A stretch of 64,000 nt of DNA from Methylophaga sp. (GCA_002733505.1 NVVW01000007.1:1-64000); one strand, 5' to 3'. Positions 40,394-48,008 are shown, counted from the stretch's first letter. Numbers and translations: made by a program. The notes: generated by a model from the letters alone, not told the origin.

Positions 40394-40425
40394 TCGTTTC
40401 GGCAGGCTTGTAGCCGGAATCTATT
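40394..40425. repeat. Repeat fragment in front of the prepilin gene
   Basis: CGGCAGGCTTGTAGCCGGAATCT here matches 46597-46619, part of a composite repeat. It lies between two prepilin genes and accounts for the spurious upstream extension of the second one's reading frame. Confidence 0.65.
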
Positions 40426-40512
40426 GCTTACACAATATTGCGTTGGTTTAACAGCCCAAGCTGTTAGCAGGGTAAGTTTTTGATTAGTTGACTTCATTAA
40501 TAGTGCACCTTA

Positions 40513-41310
40513 TCACCGCAATAAACACAAAACAGTATCTAGTGCTTCGCTGGTGTCGGGATCTAAGGGAGGTACACACACTTCAGAGCCTACACCATCA
40601 TATTTACCATTGTCGCCCATACTTACCAGACGATCATCGCCTGTTGCAGTAGATGTATCCATACCAAATAGCAGATAGGGTCTGCCATATTTTTCATAGG
40701 GTTGAGCTTGTGTGGTGGTGGTTCGCCAAGCTAGGTGCTCATCGCCATCTAGTATTTCGGTAACAAAGGGTTTGATATTTGGATCTGCAATCCCCCAAAC
40801 CTTAGTAATAGGTACCCCTGTAATAGGGCTACCAGAGGCATCGGGCGTTAAATCATCACCAATATCCAGATAGCCGCTTTTGCGTTGAATATAAGGGCCA
40901 TTCCAGCCGCGTTTGGTGTCGGCATTCCAGCCATTAGCCAGTGGATCTTGAAACAACATCCAAAAATTAGCAGGGTGTTGACACCAAACAATTTGCTCGG
41001 CATTCGTTGCACCTGCTTCGGCTGGGAAGTTAGCAGTGGGGATGGTAGTGCAGTTATACACACCTTGCTTAGGAAAATTACGGCTACCGCTATCACGCCT
41101 AAACTGTAGTAATGCTTTGCGTAGCTCTGCCATTTCAAAATTAGTGGCATCAGCGCGTGATTGGTCGGTCACACCATTTAAGCCCAGCACAGCGGCACCT
41201 GCAATAAGACCTAGTACGGTAATGACCACCAATAGTTCTAGCAGGGTGAAGCCTGATTGTGGTTTGAACCTTGGTTTTTTGTCACGTAGAAAAAACAATA
41301 AACACCTCAT
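40513..41310 (-). CDS. Prepilin-like protein
   Basis: A 265-residue protein with a basic 20-residue leader and the cleavage/methylation site G-FTLLELLVVITVLG, including Glu5 of the mature protein. The remainder is a large soluble domain with DDLTPDASGSPITG, similar to the other two prepilins. It lies 170 bp downstream of the first prepilin gene, after a terminator-like hairpin. Confidence 0.88.
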   Translation of the reverse strand: MRCLLFFLRDKKPRFKPQSGFTLLELLVVITVLGLIAGAAVLGLNGVTDQSRADATNFEMAELRKALLQFRRDSGSRNFPKQGVYNCTTIPTANFPAEAGATNAEQIVWCQHPANFWMLFQDPLANGWNADTKRGWNGPYIQRKSGYLDIGDDLTPDASGSPITGVPITKVWGIADPNIKPFVTEILDGDEHLAWRTTTTQAQPYEKYGRPYLLFGMDTSTATGDDRLVSMGDNGKYDGVGSEVCVPPLDPDTSEALDTVLCLLR

Positions 41311-41399
41311 TTACTTGTTTCCATACAGAGTTTCAATTATTAAAATAAGCACAGTTAGGGTTAAACACTGCTTAGCGTAATAGTCGAAATAATAAACTT

Positions 41400-41441
41400 G
41401 AAAGAAAAGGAAAGCGGGACAAGATAAACACCTTGCCCCGC
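41400..41441 (-). terminator. Terminator-like hairpin after the first prepilin gene
   Basis: On the minus strand GCGGGGCAAG and CTTGTCCCGC form a ten-pair stem with an eight-base loop, followed by TTTCCTTTTCTTTC. It lies about 40 bp after the stop of the first prepilin gene and could partly stop transcription so that the major pilin is made in excess. Confidence 0.75.
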
Positions 41442-41481
41442 AGTCGTTTCGATTAAAACTGAATAGTTAAAAACTCAGTGA

Positions 41482-42594
41482 TTATCCTTCTTGATTAGCA
41501 CCAAAAAGAACTTGATCAATCATGCGGCCTTCAGGATCAACAATACCGATTAAGCGTGCTTTTTTGAAGACTTCATTTGGTTCAATAATACCATTTTCAC
41601 TAGTGTCAGAAGCCACTTGGAATAAGGCAATTGCACGAGCATAATGATTTGCAGGGTTAACATTATCAGTACCTAGTGTAGGCACTTGCGCGATTTCAAC
41701 TTTGCTGCCTAATGTTGTGCCCGGTACATCTTTACCATAGCCTAAAGCTAATACTAAAGTACATTCACCTTGGCTAATTGCATCATTGATTAAGTTAAGA
41801 ACTGAACTATCTGTTGGAGCTGGGAAGTCAGTTGCATTGCGATTAAATCGAGAATCACTAATTTGAACACCATCAGCAACACAACCTAAGCTTGTACCAG
41901 TATCATCCACACCATGAGAAGGGATGATTGAAAATGCAATGCTAGTACCAGCTGTTATTTCAGTTTCAGCCCATTCTACTTCAACATTACCCGCACCCTC
42001 TACTTCAAATTCTAATTCAGAGGCAGTATGACCACCACTTTCATTAAATACTAAGTTAGGGATAATTCCTGCTGGAATTACACCATTAACATCAATTTGT
42101 TGTAGCTCATCAATGCCTACTGCATTTAATGCGATAGCGACTCGGCGCAACACATTGTCGCCAACTTCAACAGATGGCTCCCATTGACCGAAAAACGCTA
42201 AGGTTTCAGGCGCTAGTAGTTCGCCATTTGTGTTTGCCACAACTGCACCTGAAGCATCGGTTAAGTCATCACCATCGACATTTGCTAAGTTATCCCACTG
42301 ATTAGGGTAACCTGATTCGATCGCGCGGTAGTTATTAAGCGCGCTTTGTGCGGCTAATAGGTTGTTGGCTGCTGCTGTATCTGACGCAGTTTCGCCAATG
42401 CCGTTATAAGCTACTAATGCGGCTGTGGCTAATGTCGCTAATAATGTGATTACGATTAATAATTCAAGTAATGTGAAACCTTTTTGTTTCGCTTGCAGTT
42501 TTTGTGCTTTAGCACGCATTGCATCATCTTTAATAATTGATACATCAGCAGCGCGGAACTTGCTTAGCGCACCTTTCATTTGTTTGATATTCAT
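41482..42594 (-). CDS. Prepilin-like protein, probable major subunit
   Basis: A 370-residue protein with the class III cleavage site G-FTLLELLIVITLLA after residue 39. The leader is long from the ATG at 42594; Met26 at 42519 would give a normal 14-residue leader but has no ribosome binding site. It is the first gene of the cluster and is followed by a terminator-like hairpin, so it is probably the most abundant subunit. The mature part, about 330 residues, is large for a pilin. Confidence 0.85.
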   Translation of the reverse strand: MNIKQMKGALSKFRAADVSIIKDDAMRAKAQKLQAKQKGFTLLELLIVITLLATLATAALVAYNGIGETASDTAAANNLLAAQSALNNYRAIESGYPNQWDNLANVDGDDLTDASGAVVANTNGELLAPETLAFFGQWEPSVEVGDNVLRRVAIALNAVGIDELQQIDVNGVIPAGIIPNLVFNESGGHTASELEFEVEGAGNVEVEWAETEITAGTSIAFSIIPSHGVDDTGTSLGCVADGVQISDSRFNRNATDFPAPTDSSVLNLINDAISQGECTLVLALGYGKDVPGTTLGSKVEIAQVPTLGTDNVNPANHYARAIALFQVASDTSENGIIEPNEVFKKARLIGIVDPEGRMIDQVLFGANQEG

Positions 42595-42710
42595 TATAAT
42601 AATCTCTCTTGTTTAGTTATGCCGCACTTGCTCCATGCAATCTATTGGTCATTTAGTTTTAAGTTTGGTTTTACTGCACAGATGCGAACCCAAATCACAC
42701 TCTGTTTTTA

Positions 42711-42935
42711 CTATGCTTGCTGTGGCACATCCACAACAAAGCGATATTGTTTACCACAATGGATAATGACTTCTTTTTGCTTGCGTTTAAGAATTTTGAC
42801 TTCGACTTTGATTTCACCAAAGCCATCGTGTTTTAAAATCTCGTCAAATAGTGCCAGCATTTTTTGTTCTGCTGGTGCTGCGCTATGTTGTAAGCTGTCT
42901 GTTGTCATTGTTATTTCTGTTAGTGCTGATTTCAT
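42711..42935 (-). CDS. Small conserved-looking protein of unknown function
   Basis: This 74-residue (65 from the ATG at 42908) protein has codon use like real genes here and a plausible fold: a helix (AEQKMLALFDEILKH) followed by basic beta strands (IKVEVKILKRKQKEVIIHCGKQYRFVV). No good ribosome binding site is seen at either start. A perfect copy of the AGGAA-N3-TTCCT site and a TATAAC -10-like box lie immediately upstream on its strand, so it may belong to the same regulon as the PepSY genes. I do not recognise the family. Confidence 0.6.
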   Translation of the reverse strand: MKSALTEITMTTDSLQHSAAPAEQKMLALFDEILKHDGFGEIKVEVKILKRKQKEVIIHCGKQYRFVVDVPQQA

Positions 42936-42970
42936 CTGAAGTGCATCATAAGCGGGAGTTTGCCAAAGGT

Positions 42971-42988
42971 GTTATAGGAAAATTTCCT
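42971..42988 (-). promoter_or_regulatory. Inverted repeat AGGAA-N3-TTCCT with adjoining -10 box
   Basis: AGGAAAATTTCCT (42976-42988) has the same arms as the sites at 25951 and 45508. On the minus strand the site runs straight into TATAAC (42971-42976), so it overlaps the promoter core of the small gene, much as the site at 45508 sits next to TATAAT. The kinase gene at 43479 is nearly 500 bp away on the other strand. Confidence 0.6.
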
Positions 42989-43164
42989 TTTATATGTGAT
43001 GTGGCTCACGTTTTTTGGGGAAGTAGCCCATATCAGTTGTGTTTTAAATTCATGTAGAATATTAGGAGTAATTAGTATGTTATTGATTCTTATATTTAAC
43101 ATTAGCATTTCATTAAATGTTAACGGCTATTGGTTGCACAGTGGCTAACTATTGTCGCCACACC

Positions 43165-43281
43165 TAAGATTTTATTTGTCATTGCGAACGCAGTGCGGCA
43201 ATCCAGCTTTGCCCTGCCTAGATTGCTTCGCGTTGCTCGCAATGACGAGCTAGCTGTAATTCAAATGATCACGGGTATATA
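43165..43281. repeat. Composite repeat, GCAATGAC cargo, reversed
   Basis: TTGTCATTGCGAACGCAGTG to GAATTACAGCTAGCTCGTCATT-type sequence is the reverse of the cargo at 23316 and 29022. The right end is AATGATCACGGGTATATA. The left common end is missing. Together with the next element it occupies most of the 42936-43478 gap. Confidence 0.85.
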
Positions 43282-43427
43282 CTCGTAATCATTCAATCTG
43301 TGAGTTTTCGCTCCTCCGTCACTCCGGTATGCTTTTAGCCGGAGTCTTGTTTGTGCGGAGATCCCGGCTAAAAGCATACCGGGATGACGAGGGTTTTTTG
43401 CAAATTGAATGATCACGGGTATATATG
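43275..43427. repeat. Composite repeat, GCATACCGGGATGACG cargo
   Basis: Ends are TATACTCGTAATCATTCAATCTG and AATTGAATGATCACGGGTATA. The cargo is two inverted arms, CTCCGTCACTCCGGTATGCT and AGCATACCGGGATGACGAGG, around a GTTTGTGCGGAGATCCCGG centre. Similar copies lie at 46224, 46575 and 50551. Confidence 0.9.
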
Positions 43428-43478
43428 AAAGGGGTCTGCTATAAGGTATTATTTAAATAAAACTATGGAAATAACTAA

Positions 43479-44804
43479 ATGAGTTTGCGTTCATTAATCA
43501 ATTTGCGAATTGTGCTATCAGTAATATTAATTTTGTTATTGGGTAGTGTGACTGCTGTGTGGCAGGCGCGACAGTCGGTAGCGAAAGAGGTGCAATCATC
43601 TATTACATTAGTATTACAGATGATTGAGTTTGGCTTTGAGCAAGCGCCAACGGAAAGTAAAAATAACAGTGCTTGGTTGCCACAGATTAATGCCTTGCAG
43701 CAGGCAAGGCATTTACAAATTTCAATTGCACAAGAGGGTCAGAAACCGGTTAAGTTTGTGACGCAGCGTGTTGTTGATGAAGATGAAAATAGACCGCCTA
43801 ACTGGTTTATTAAGGCAGTGATGACAGAATATTTGACCGAACGATATGATGTGGAAATGGGCGATGGTAGTATAAAGACAATCTTAATTACCGCTGATCC
43901 TATGGATGAAATTGCCGAGGCATGGGGCGAGTCTAAAGTGTTTTTTTGGTCGGTAGTGGCGATGTTGTGGGTGATGTTTTTGGCTATTAATCTGGTATTT
44001 AATTCAATGTTACGGGCTGTGCAAAGCATTCTTGTCGGATTACATCAAGTAGAGTTAGGAAGATATGACCTTACTATTGCTAAGTCAAATATTAGTGAAT
44101 TTGATATGATTGCAGTTGAAGTTAATGATATGTCTCAGGCGTTAAAAGTGGCACAACAAAATAATCAGGCTTTAGCGCGGCACACGATGAATATTCAAGA
44201 AACAGAGCGGCGGACGATGTCGCGGGAGCTGCATGATGAAATGGGGCAATCATTAACCGCTATTAAGGCAATGGCGGTGACATCTAAACAAGAAAATGTC
44301 GATGTGCCAACGGTAGCAGATTCTATTATTGGAATTTGTGACCATTTGGCAAAAGTGGTGCGTTCGATGATGCGCACACTTCATCCCTTAAGTTTGACTG
44401 AGCTAGGGCTTGGAGCAACTTTGACCGATTTAACCAATGAATGGCAGCGACGCCACCCAGCACTGGATATAAACTTTCATTATGATGAGGCTGTAGAAGC
44501 GCTTGATTATGAGGTTGCTATTCATGTTTATCGTGTGGTGCAAGAGTGTTTAACCAATGTAGTGCGCCATGCACAGGCGACGCAAGTAACCGTGATGATT
44601 GACTGGGTGGAGAAGGGTGATGAGCCACGCGTAGAATTAACAGTAAGTGATAATGGCGTGGGCGGCCAAGTGGGCGCCGAAGGTTTTGGTATATTAGGTA
44701 TGCGAGAGCGGGTCGAAAACTTGGGTGGCCAATTTAAATCGGAATCTAGCAATGGTAATGGTATGACGGTAACAGCGTGGATGCCTTTTATTAGGAAAAA
44801 ATAA
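43479..44804 (+). CDS. MoxY/MxaY-like sensor histidine kinase
   Basis: A 441-residue NarX-type kinase. It has a membrane segment at 9-28, a periplasmic domain of about 125 residues resembling the LapD/MoxY N-terminal domain, a second membrane segment (155-174), a HAMP-like linker, the HisKA_3 site SRELHDEMGQ with His252, the N-box VVQECLTNVVRHA (353-365), DNGVGG (391-396) and GFGILGMRERV (402-412). MoxY of Paracoccus and MxaY of Methylotuvimicrobium are kinases of this type that control methanol dehydrogenase genes. The ligand is unknown; the acidic VVDEDENRPP stretch (98-107) is notable. The stop overlaps the regulator start (TAATG). Confidence 0.88.
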   Translation: MSLRSLINLRIVLSVILILLLGSVTAVWQARQSVAKEVQSSITLVLQMIEFGFEQAPTESKNNSAWLPQINALQQARHLQISIAQEGQKPVKFVTQRVVDEDENRPPNWFIKAVMTEYLTERYDVEMGDGSIKTILITADPMDEIAEAWGESKVFFWSVVAMLWVMFLAINLVFNSMLRAVQSILVGLHQVELGRYDLTIAKSNISEFDMIAVEVNDMSQALKVAQQNNQALARHTMNIQETERRTMSRELHDEMGQSLTAIKAMAVTSKQENVDVPTVADSIIGICDHLAKVVRSMMRTLHPLSLTELGLGATLTDLTNEWQRRHPALDINFHYDEAVEALDYEVAIHVYRVVQECLTNVVRHAQATQVTVMIDWVEKGDEPRVELTVSDNGVGGQVGAEGFGILGMRERVENLGGQFKSESSNGNGMTVTAWMPFIRKK

Positions 44805-45457
44805 TGAATGATAAATTGAAAGTATTGCTTGTTGATGATCACACCGTGGTGCGTGCGGGCTTTCGCATGCTGTTATCGTCACAAGATTTTATTGAACAGA
44901 TCATGGATGTTGATCGCGGTGAGCTGGCGTGTCAACACTATAATGAATTTCAGCCCGATGTGGTGGTGATGGATTTATCAATGCCGGGTATTGGCGGTTT
45001 GGAATCAATACGCCGTTTAATTCAATTGGATGCTAATGCAGTAGTGTTGGTGTATAGCATTCATGATGAAATTATTTATGTCGATCGGGCATTGCAAGCG
45101 GGCGCAAAAGGCTATGTCAGTAAAAATAGCGCGGCAGAGATATTGGCAGAGGCGGTGTCGGTGGTGGCATCAGGCAAGCAATATATCGAAGCAGGCTTAT
45201 TACCAGAACAATATAATACAATTCATAACGATGAAGATAAATTGAGAGAGGTGATTGATGTGCTTTCACCGCGTGAATTTGATGTGTTTTGTTTATTGGC
45301 AAAAGGCATGACCGTGCGCGAAGCGGCGGCTGATTTGTGCTTAGGATATAAAACGGTAGCGAATTACAGCACCCAGATCAAAAACAAGCTTAGTGCCAGT
45401 ACAGCAGCAGATTTGGCACGAATTGCGATAACCTTGGGCATTATAAAAAGCCACTAG
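44804..45457 (+). CDS. NarL/LuxR-type response regulator (MxaB/MoxX-like)
   Basis: A 217-residue regulator with an N-terminal receiver (acidic pair Asp11-Asp12, phospho-acceptor Asp57 in VVVMDLSMPGIGG, Lys near 105) and a C-terminal LuxR helix-turn-helix (LSPREFDVFCLLAKGMTVREAA and GYKTVANYSTQIKNKL). It is translationally coupled to the kinase, so the two form a cognate pair. NarL-type regulators bind short inverted repeats; the three candidate sites just downstream make autogenous-neighbourhood control of the PepSY gene likely. Identity with MxaB is by analogy only. Confidence 0.9.
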   Translation: MNDKLKVLLVDDHTVVRAGFRMLLSSQDFIEQIMDVDRGELACQHYNEFQPDVVVMDLSMPGIGGLESIRRLIQLDANAVVLVYSIHDEIIYVDRALQAGAKGYVSKNSAAEILAEAVSVVASGKQYIEAGLLPEQYNTIHNDEDKLREVIDVLSPREFDVFCLLAKGMTVREAAADLCLGYKTVANYSTQIKNKLSASTAADLARIAITLGIIKSH

Positions 45458-45466
45458 AAAGGCGGC

Positions 45467-45527
45467 AGGTGAAAATCCTATTTCTTTTCGGGAATAAGTT
45501 CCCATGCAGGAAAAATTCCTATATAAT
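45467..45527 (+). promoter_or_regulatory. Promoter with three candidate operator sites upstream of the second PepSY gene
   Basis: Three related inverted repeats lie in series: degenerate AGGTGAAAATCCT (45467-45479), perfect GGGAATAAGTTCCC (45490-45503) and perfect AGGAAAAATTCCT (45508-45520). One base further on is TATAAT at 45522-45527, a consensus -10 box. The middle and last sites fall in the -35 and spacer region, so a bound regulator would contact RNA polymerase directly, as repressor or activator. Confidence 0.65.
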
Positions 45528-45602
45528 AAAAGCACGTGATTGTTGTTCTTGTGGGTAGAAAGTAATCATTCTTTTTATGATTATATTTATAAGGAAGTAA
45601 CA

Positions 45603-46151
45603 ATGAAAACACTACTATTAAAAATTGTGCCAGCTGCGCTAGCTGTTGCACTTTCTTCAAATATCTACGCAAGCGATCAAGCTGATTTAGATGATATTAG
45701 AGGTTGGGGCTTAGTAAGCGTCGAAACTTGTTTAGATGCGGCATTAGATACTGTTCCAGGTAATGCGCGCAAACTTGAATTGAAAATGGAAGGCGATGAT
45801 CCTACCTATGAATTTGAGATTGATGCAAGAGATGGTAATACCTACAATGTTGAGTGTAATGCTGAAGAAGGCTTTATTACTGAAATTGAACGTAGCGTTG
45901 CTGCCGATGATCCGGTATTCGTAAAATATGCAAAAATCACTGAAGCGCAAGCACGCGCAACTGCTTTAGATTTCAACCCAGGTAAAGTAGTTTCTAATGA
46001 ATATGAAATTGGTATGGATGGTTCAGTGACCTATGAATATGATATTCAAACCACATTGGGTTATGAAGTTAAAGTTGATGTTAATGCGGTAACCGGTGAA
46101 ATCGAAGAAGCCAATATTGAATTATATGAAATTGGTATGGAACAAGAATAA
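45603..46151 (+). CDS. Secreted acidic protein with two PepSY-like repeats, paralogue
   Basis: A 182-residue protein with a signal peptide (1-23, IYAS) and two PepSY-like units (about 38-97 and 112-178). It aligns without large gaps to the protein at 28507 (for example YEFEIDARDGNTYNVECNA against [19 protein letters not shown]). Cys43 and Cys85 have the same 42-residue spacing as in the paralogue and could form a disulfide. The ATG at 45603 is preceded by AAGGA; an upstream TTG frame at 45540 is spurious. It lies directly after the kinase/regulator pair, so it may be the periplasmic metal buffer or signal input for it. Function is inferred. Confidence 0.85.
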   Translation: MKTLLLKIVPAALAVALSSNIYASDQADLDDIRGWGLVSVETCLDAALDTVPGNARKLELKMEGDDPTYEFEIDARDGNTYNVECNAEEGFITEIERSVAADDPVFVKYAKITEAQARATALDFNPGKVVSNEYEIGMDGSVTYEYDIQTTLGYEVKVDVNAVTGEIEEANIELYEIGMEQE

Positions 46152-46182
46152 GTCTAATTACTTATTTTTAGTATAAATAATT

Positions 46183-46217
46183 AACCGCTGGTGCATTAGC
46201 ATCAGCGGTTTTTTTAT
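46183..46217 (+). terminator. Rho-independent terminator after the second PepSY gene
   Basis: AACCGCTG and CAGCGGTT, extended by TGC/GCA pairing and a GU pair, close a four-base loop and are followed by a run of T. A clear strong terminator 30 bp after the stop. Confidence 0.9.
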
Positions 46218-46223
46218 GAGTAA

Positions 46224-46372
46224 TATACTCCCATAATTATTCAATCTGTGCATTTTTTCTCCTCCGTCACTCCGGTATGTTTTAAGCCGGAGGCTTGCTT
46301 GTGCGGAGATCCCGGCTTAAAACATACCGGGATGACGAGGTTTTTTTTACAGATTGAGTGATTACGGGTAAA
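46224..46372. repeat. Composite repeat, CATACCGGGATGACG cargo
   Basis: Ends are TATACTCCCATAATTATTCAATC and GATTGAGTGATTACGGGTA. The arms are CTCCGTCACTCCGGTATGTT and AACATACCGGGATGACGAGG. It lies between the PepSY terminator and the tRNA gene. Confidence 0.9.
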
Positions 46373-46381
46373 ACGCTTAAT

Positions 46382-46466
46382 TGGTACCGAGGGTCGGAAT
46401 CGAACCGACACTTCCGAAGAAACCGGATTTTGAATCCGGCGCGTCTACCAGTTCCGCCACCCCGGC
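46382..46466 (-). tRNA. tRNA-Leu (anticodon CAA)
   Basis: The 85-base minus-strand sequence folds as a class II tRNA. The acceptor stem GCCGGGG pairs with CCTCGGT, including G-U pairs at 1-72 and 5-68. It has a D-arm GGTAGACGC, anticodon stem CCGGA/TCCGG with loop TTCAAAA (CAA at 34-36), a long variable arm, T-arm GGTTCGATTCC and an encoded CCA end. It reads UUG codons. Confidence 0.95.
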
Positions 46467-46574
46467 CAAATTAACAATGCGAATTATACCGAGATAGGGC
46501 GGTTATTGGAAGTGTTAAATAGTAGGGCATCTCTAAAAACCTAAGCACAATTTATGAAACACATAAAACAGCAC

Positions 46575-46690
46575 CTTTTTCACCCCTCCGTCACTCCGGC
46601 AGGCTTGTAGCCGGAGTCTTGTTTGTGCGGAGATCCCGGCTAAAAGAATACCGGGATGACGAGTTTTTTTTGCAAGGTGAAGTATATCCA
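46575..46690. repeat. Composite repeat, incomplete ends
   Basis: Arms CTCCGTCACTCCGGCAGGCT and GAATACCGGGATGACGAG enclose the GTTTGTGCGGAGATCCCGG centre. The left common end is lacking and the right one is altered to AAGTATATCCAAACAATTTGG. The remainder of the 46467-46820 gap shows no gene; queA's promoter probably lies in 46690-46815. Confidence 0.8.
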
Positions 46691-46820
46691 AACAATTTGG
46701 AGTGGCGTTAACTAGTTTAATAACAAAATAACGCGAGCAAATTAGAACATATCGATGATTTATCAGAAGAAATGGCATATTTAGGTCAAAAAATACTGGC
46801 AAGTTTGGTATGATCCTTAT

Positions 46821-47861
46821 ATGCAACGTACCGATTTTAAATTTGAACTGCCAGAGCAGCTTATTGCTCAATATCCCTCCGCTGAACGAAACGCCAGCCG
46901 CTTATTAGTGCTTGATGGTAAATCGGGGCAGATAAGCGATCGCCACTTTATTGACTTACCTTCATTATTACAGCCAAATGATTTATTGGTGTTTAATGAT
47001 ACCAAAGTAATACCTGCTCGATTATTGGGTCAAAAAGACAGTGGTGGCCAAGTAGAAGTGTTGGTCGAACGGGTGCTGGATGATCATCGAGTGCTCGCAC
47101 ATATTCGTAGTAGCAAATCACCTAAAGCAGGGCGGCGCTTGCTACTTGAAGATTCACTAGATGTTGAGGTGTTAGGACGGCAGGGAGCTTTGTTTGAGCT
47201 GTATTTTGATGATGATGATACGGTGAGTGATCTGCTGGAGCAATATGGACGATTACCGCTACCACCGTATATTGAGCGAGAAGTCGATAAAAGTGATTTA
47301 GAGCGTTATCAAACTGTTTATGCTGAACATGCAGGAGCAGTAGCGGCGCCGACAGCAGGTTTGCATTTTGATCAGACCATGCTTGATACTATTGCTGAAT
47401 TAGCCATTGAAACTGCGCGTATTACTTTGCATGTGGGTGCCGGCACCTTTCAGCCGGTGCGCGTCGATGATATCAAAACGCATCAGATGCATTTTGAACG
47501 AATTGATGTGTCAGATGAAGTATGTCAACAAGTTGTAGCAACGAAAGCACGAGGTGGGCGAGTGATTGCGGTGGGTACAACCAGTGTTCGTGCCTTAGAA
47601 AGCGCTTCACTATCAGGTGAAATTCAGCCATTTAAGGGTGAAACAGATATTTTTATTTATCCCGGATATCAATTTCGTAGCGTAGACGCGATGATAACGA
47701 ACTTCCATTTATCAGAGTCAACGCTATTAATGTTAGTGTCGGCATTTGCCGGTAGAGAAAATATAATGACGGCTTATCAACATGCAATTGAACAACAATA
47801 CCGCTTTTTTAGCTATGGTGATGCGATGTTGTTAACTAAGGAAGCTCTGAACAAGTCATGA
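46821..47861 (+). CDS. queA: S-adenosylmethionine:tRNA ribosyltransferase-isomerase
   Basis: QueA (346 residues) transfers the ribosyl part of SAM to preQ1 in tRNA, forming epoxyqueuosine. Typical segments: [77 protein letters not shown] and [17 protein letters not shown]. The last seven codons overlap one end of a small inverted-repeat element (47840-47997). tgt is not adjacent here. Confidence 0.96.
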   Translation: MQRTDFKFELPEQLIAQYPSAERNASRLLVLDGKSGQISDRHFIDLPSLLQPNDLLVFNDTKVIPARLLGQKDSGGQVEVLVERVLDDHRVLAHIRSSKSPKAGRRLLLEDSLDVEVLGRQGALFELYFDDDDTVSDLLEQYGRLPLPPYIEREVDKSDLERYQTVYAEHAGAVAAPTAGLHFDQTMLDTIAELAIETARITLHVGAGTFQPVRVDDIKTHQMHFERIDVSDEVCQQVVATKARGGRVIAVGTTSVRALESASLSGEIQPFKGETDIFIYPGYQFRSVDAMITNFHLSESTLLMLVSAFAGRENIMTAYQHAIEQQYRFFSYGDAMLLTKEALNKS

Positions 47862-47997
47862 ACTCATATCTCACGCCCAAAATATCCAGTTTCTGCGTTA
47901 AAAAACTTCGCAATAGCGCGCTATTACCTGCGTTTTTTGTCTTAAAACTGAACATTTTTGACGCAAGCTATTTCGCCCAGACTTATTCAGAGGCTCC
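47840..47997. mobile_element. MITE-like inverted-repeat element at the 3' end of queA
   Basis: GGAAGCTCTGAACAAGTC (47840-47857) is repeated in inverted form, with three mismatches, as GACTTATTCAGAGGCTCC (47980-47997). The interior has further imperfect inverted symmetry around a central AATAGCGCGCTATT palindrome (47912-47925). There is no reading frame. The left end encodes the last residues of QueA. It is of a different type from the ATACCCGTGATC repeats. Confidence 0.65.
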
Positions 47998-48008
47998 CTA
48001 AAAGAATT

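Noticed and set aside
40378-40497. Longer prepilin start at 40497
   Set aside because: It would make a 59-residue leader running through repeat sequence; the ATG at 40377 has a good ribosome binding site and normal leader.
30208-42594. Horizontally acquired island
   Set aside because: No integrase, transposase or tRNA end flanks it and base composition looks like the neighbours, so there is no positive sign of transfer.
45540-45602. Extended N-terminus of the second PepSY protein
   Set aside because: The TTG start has no ribosome binding site and the added residues would hide a normal signal peptide beginning at 45603.
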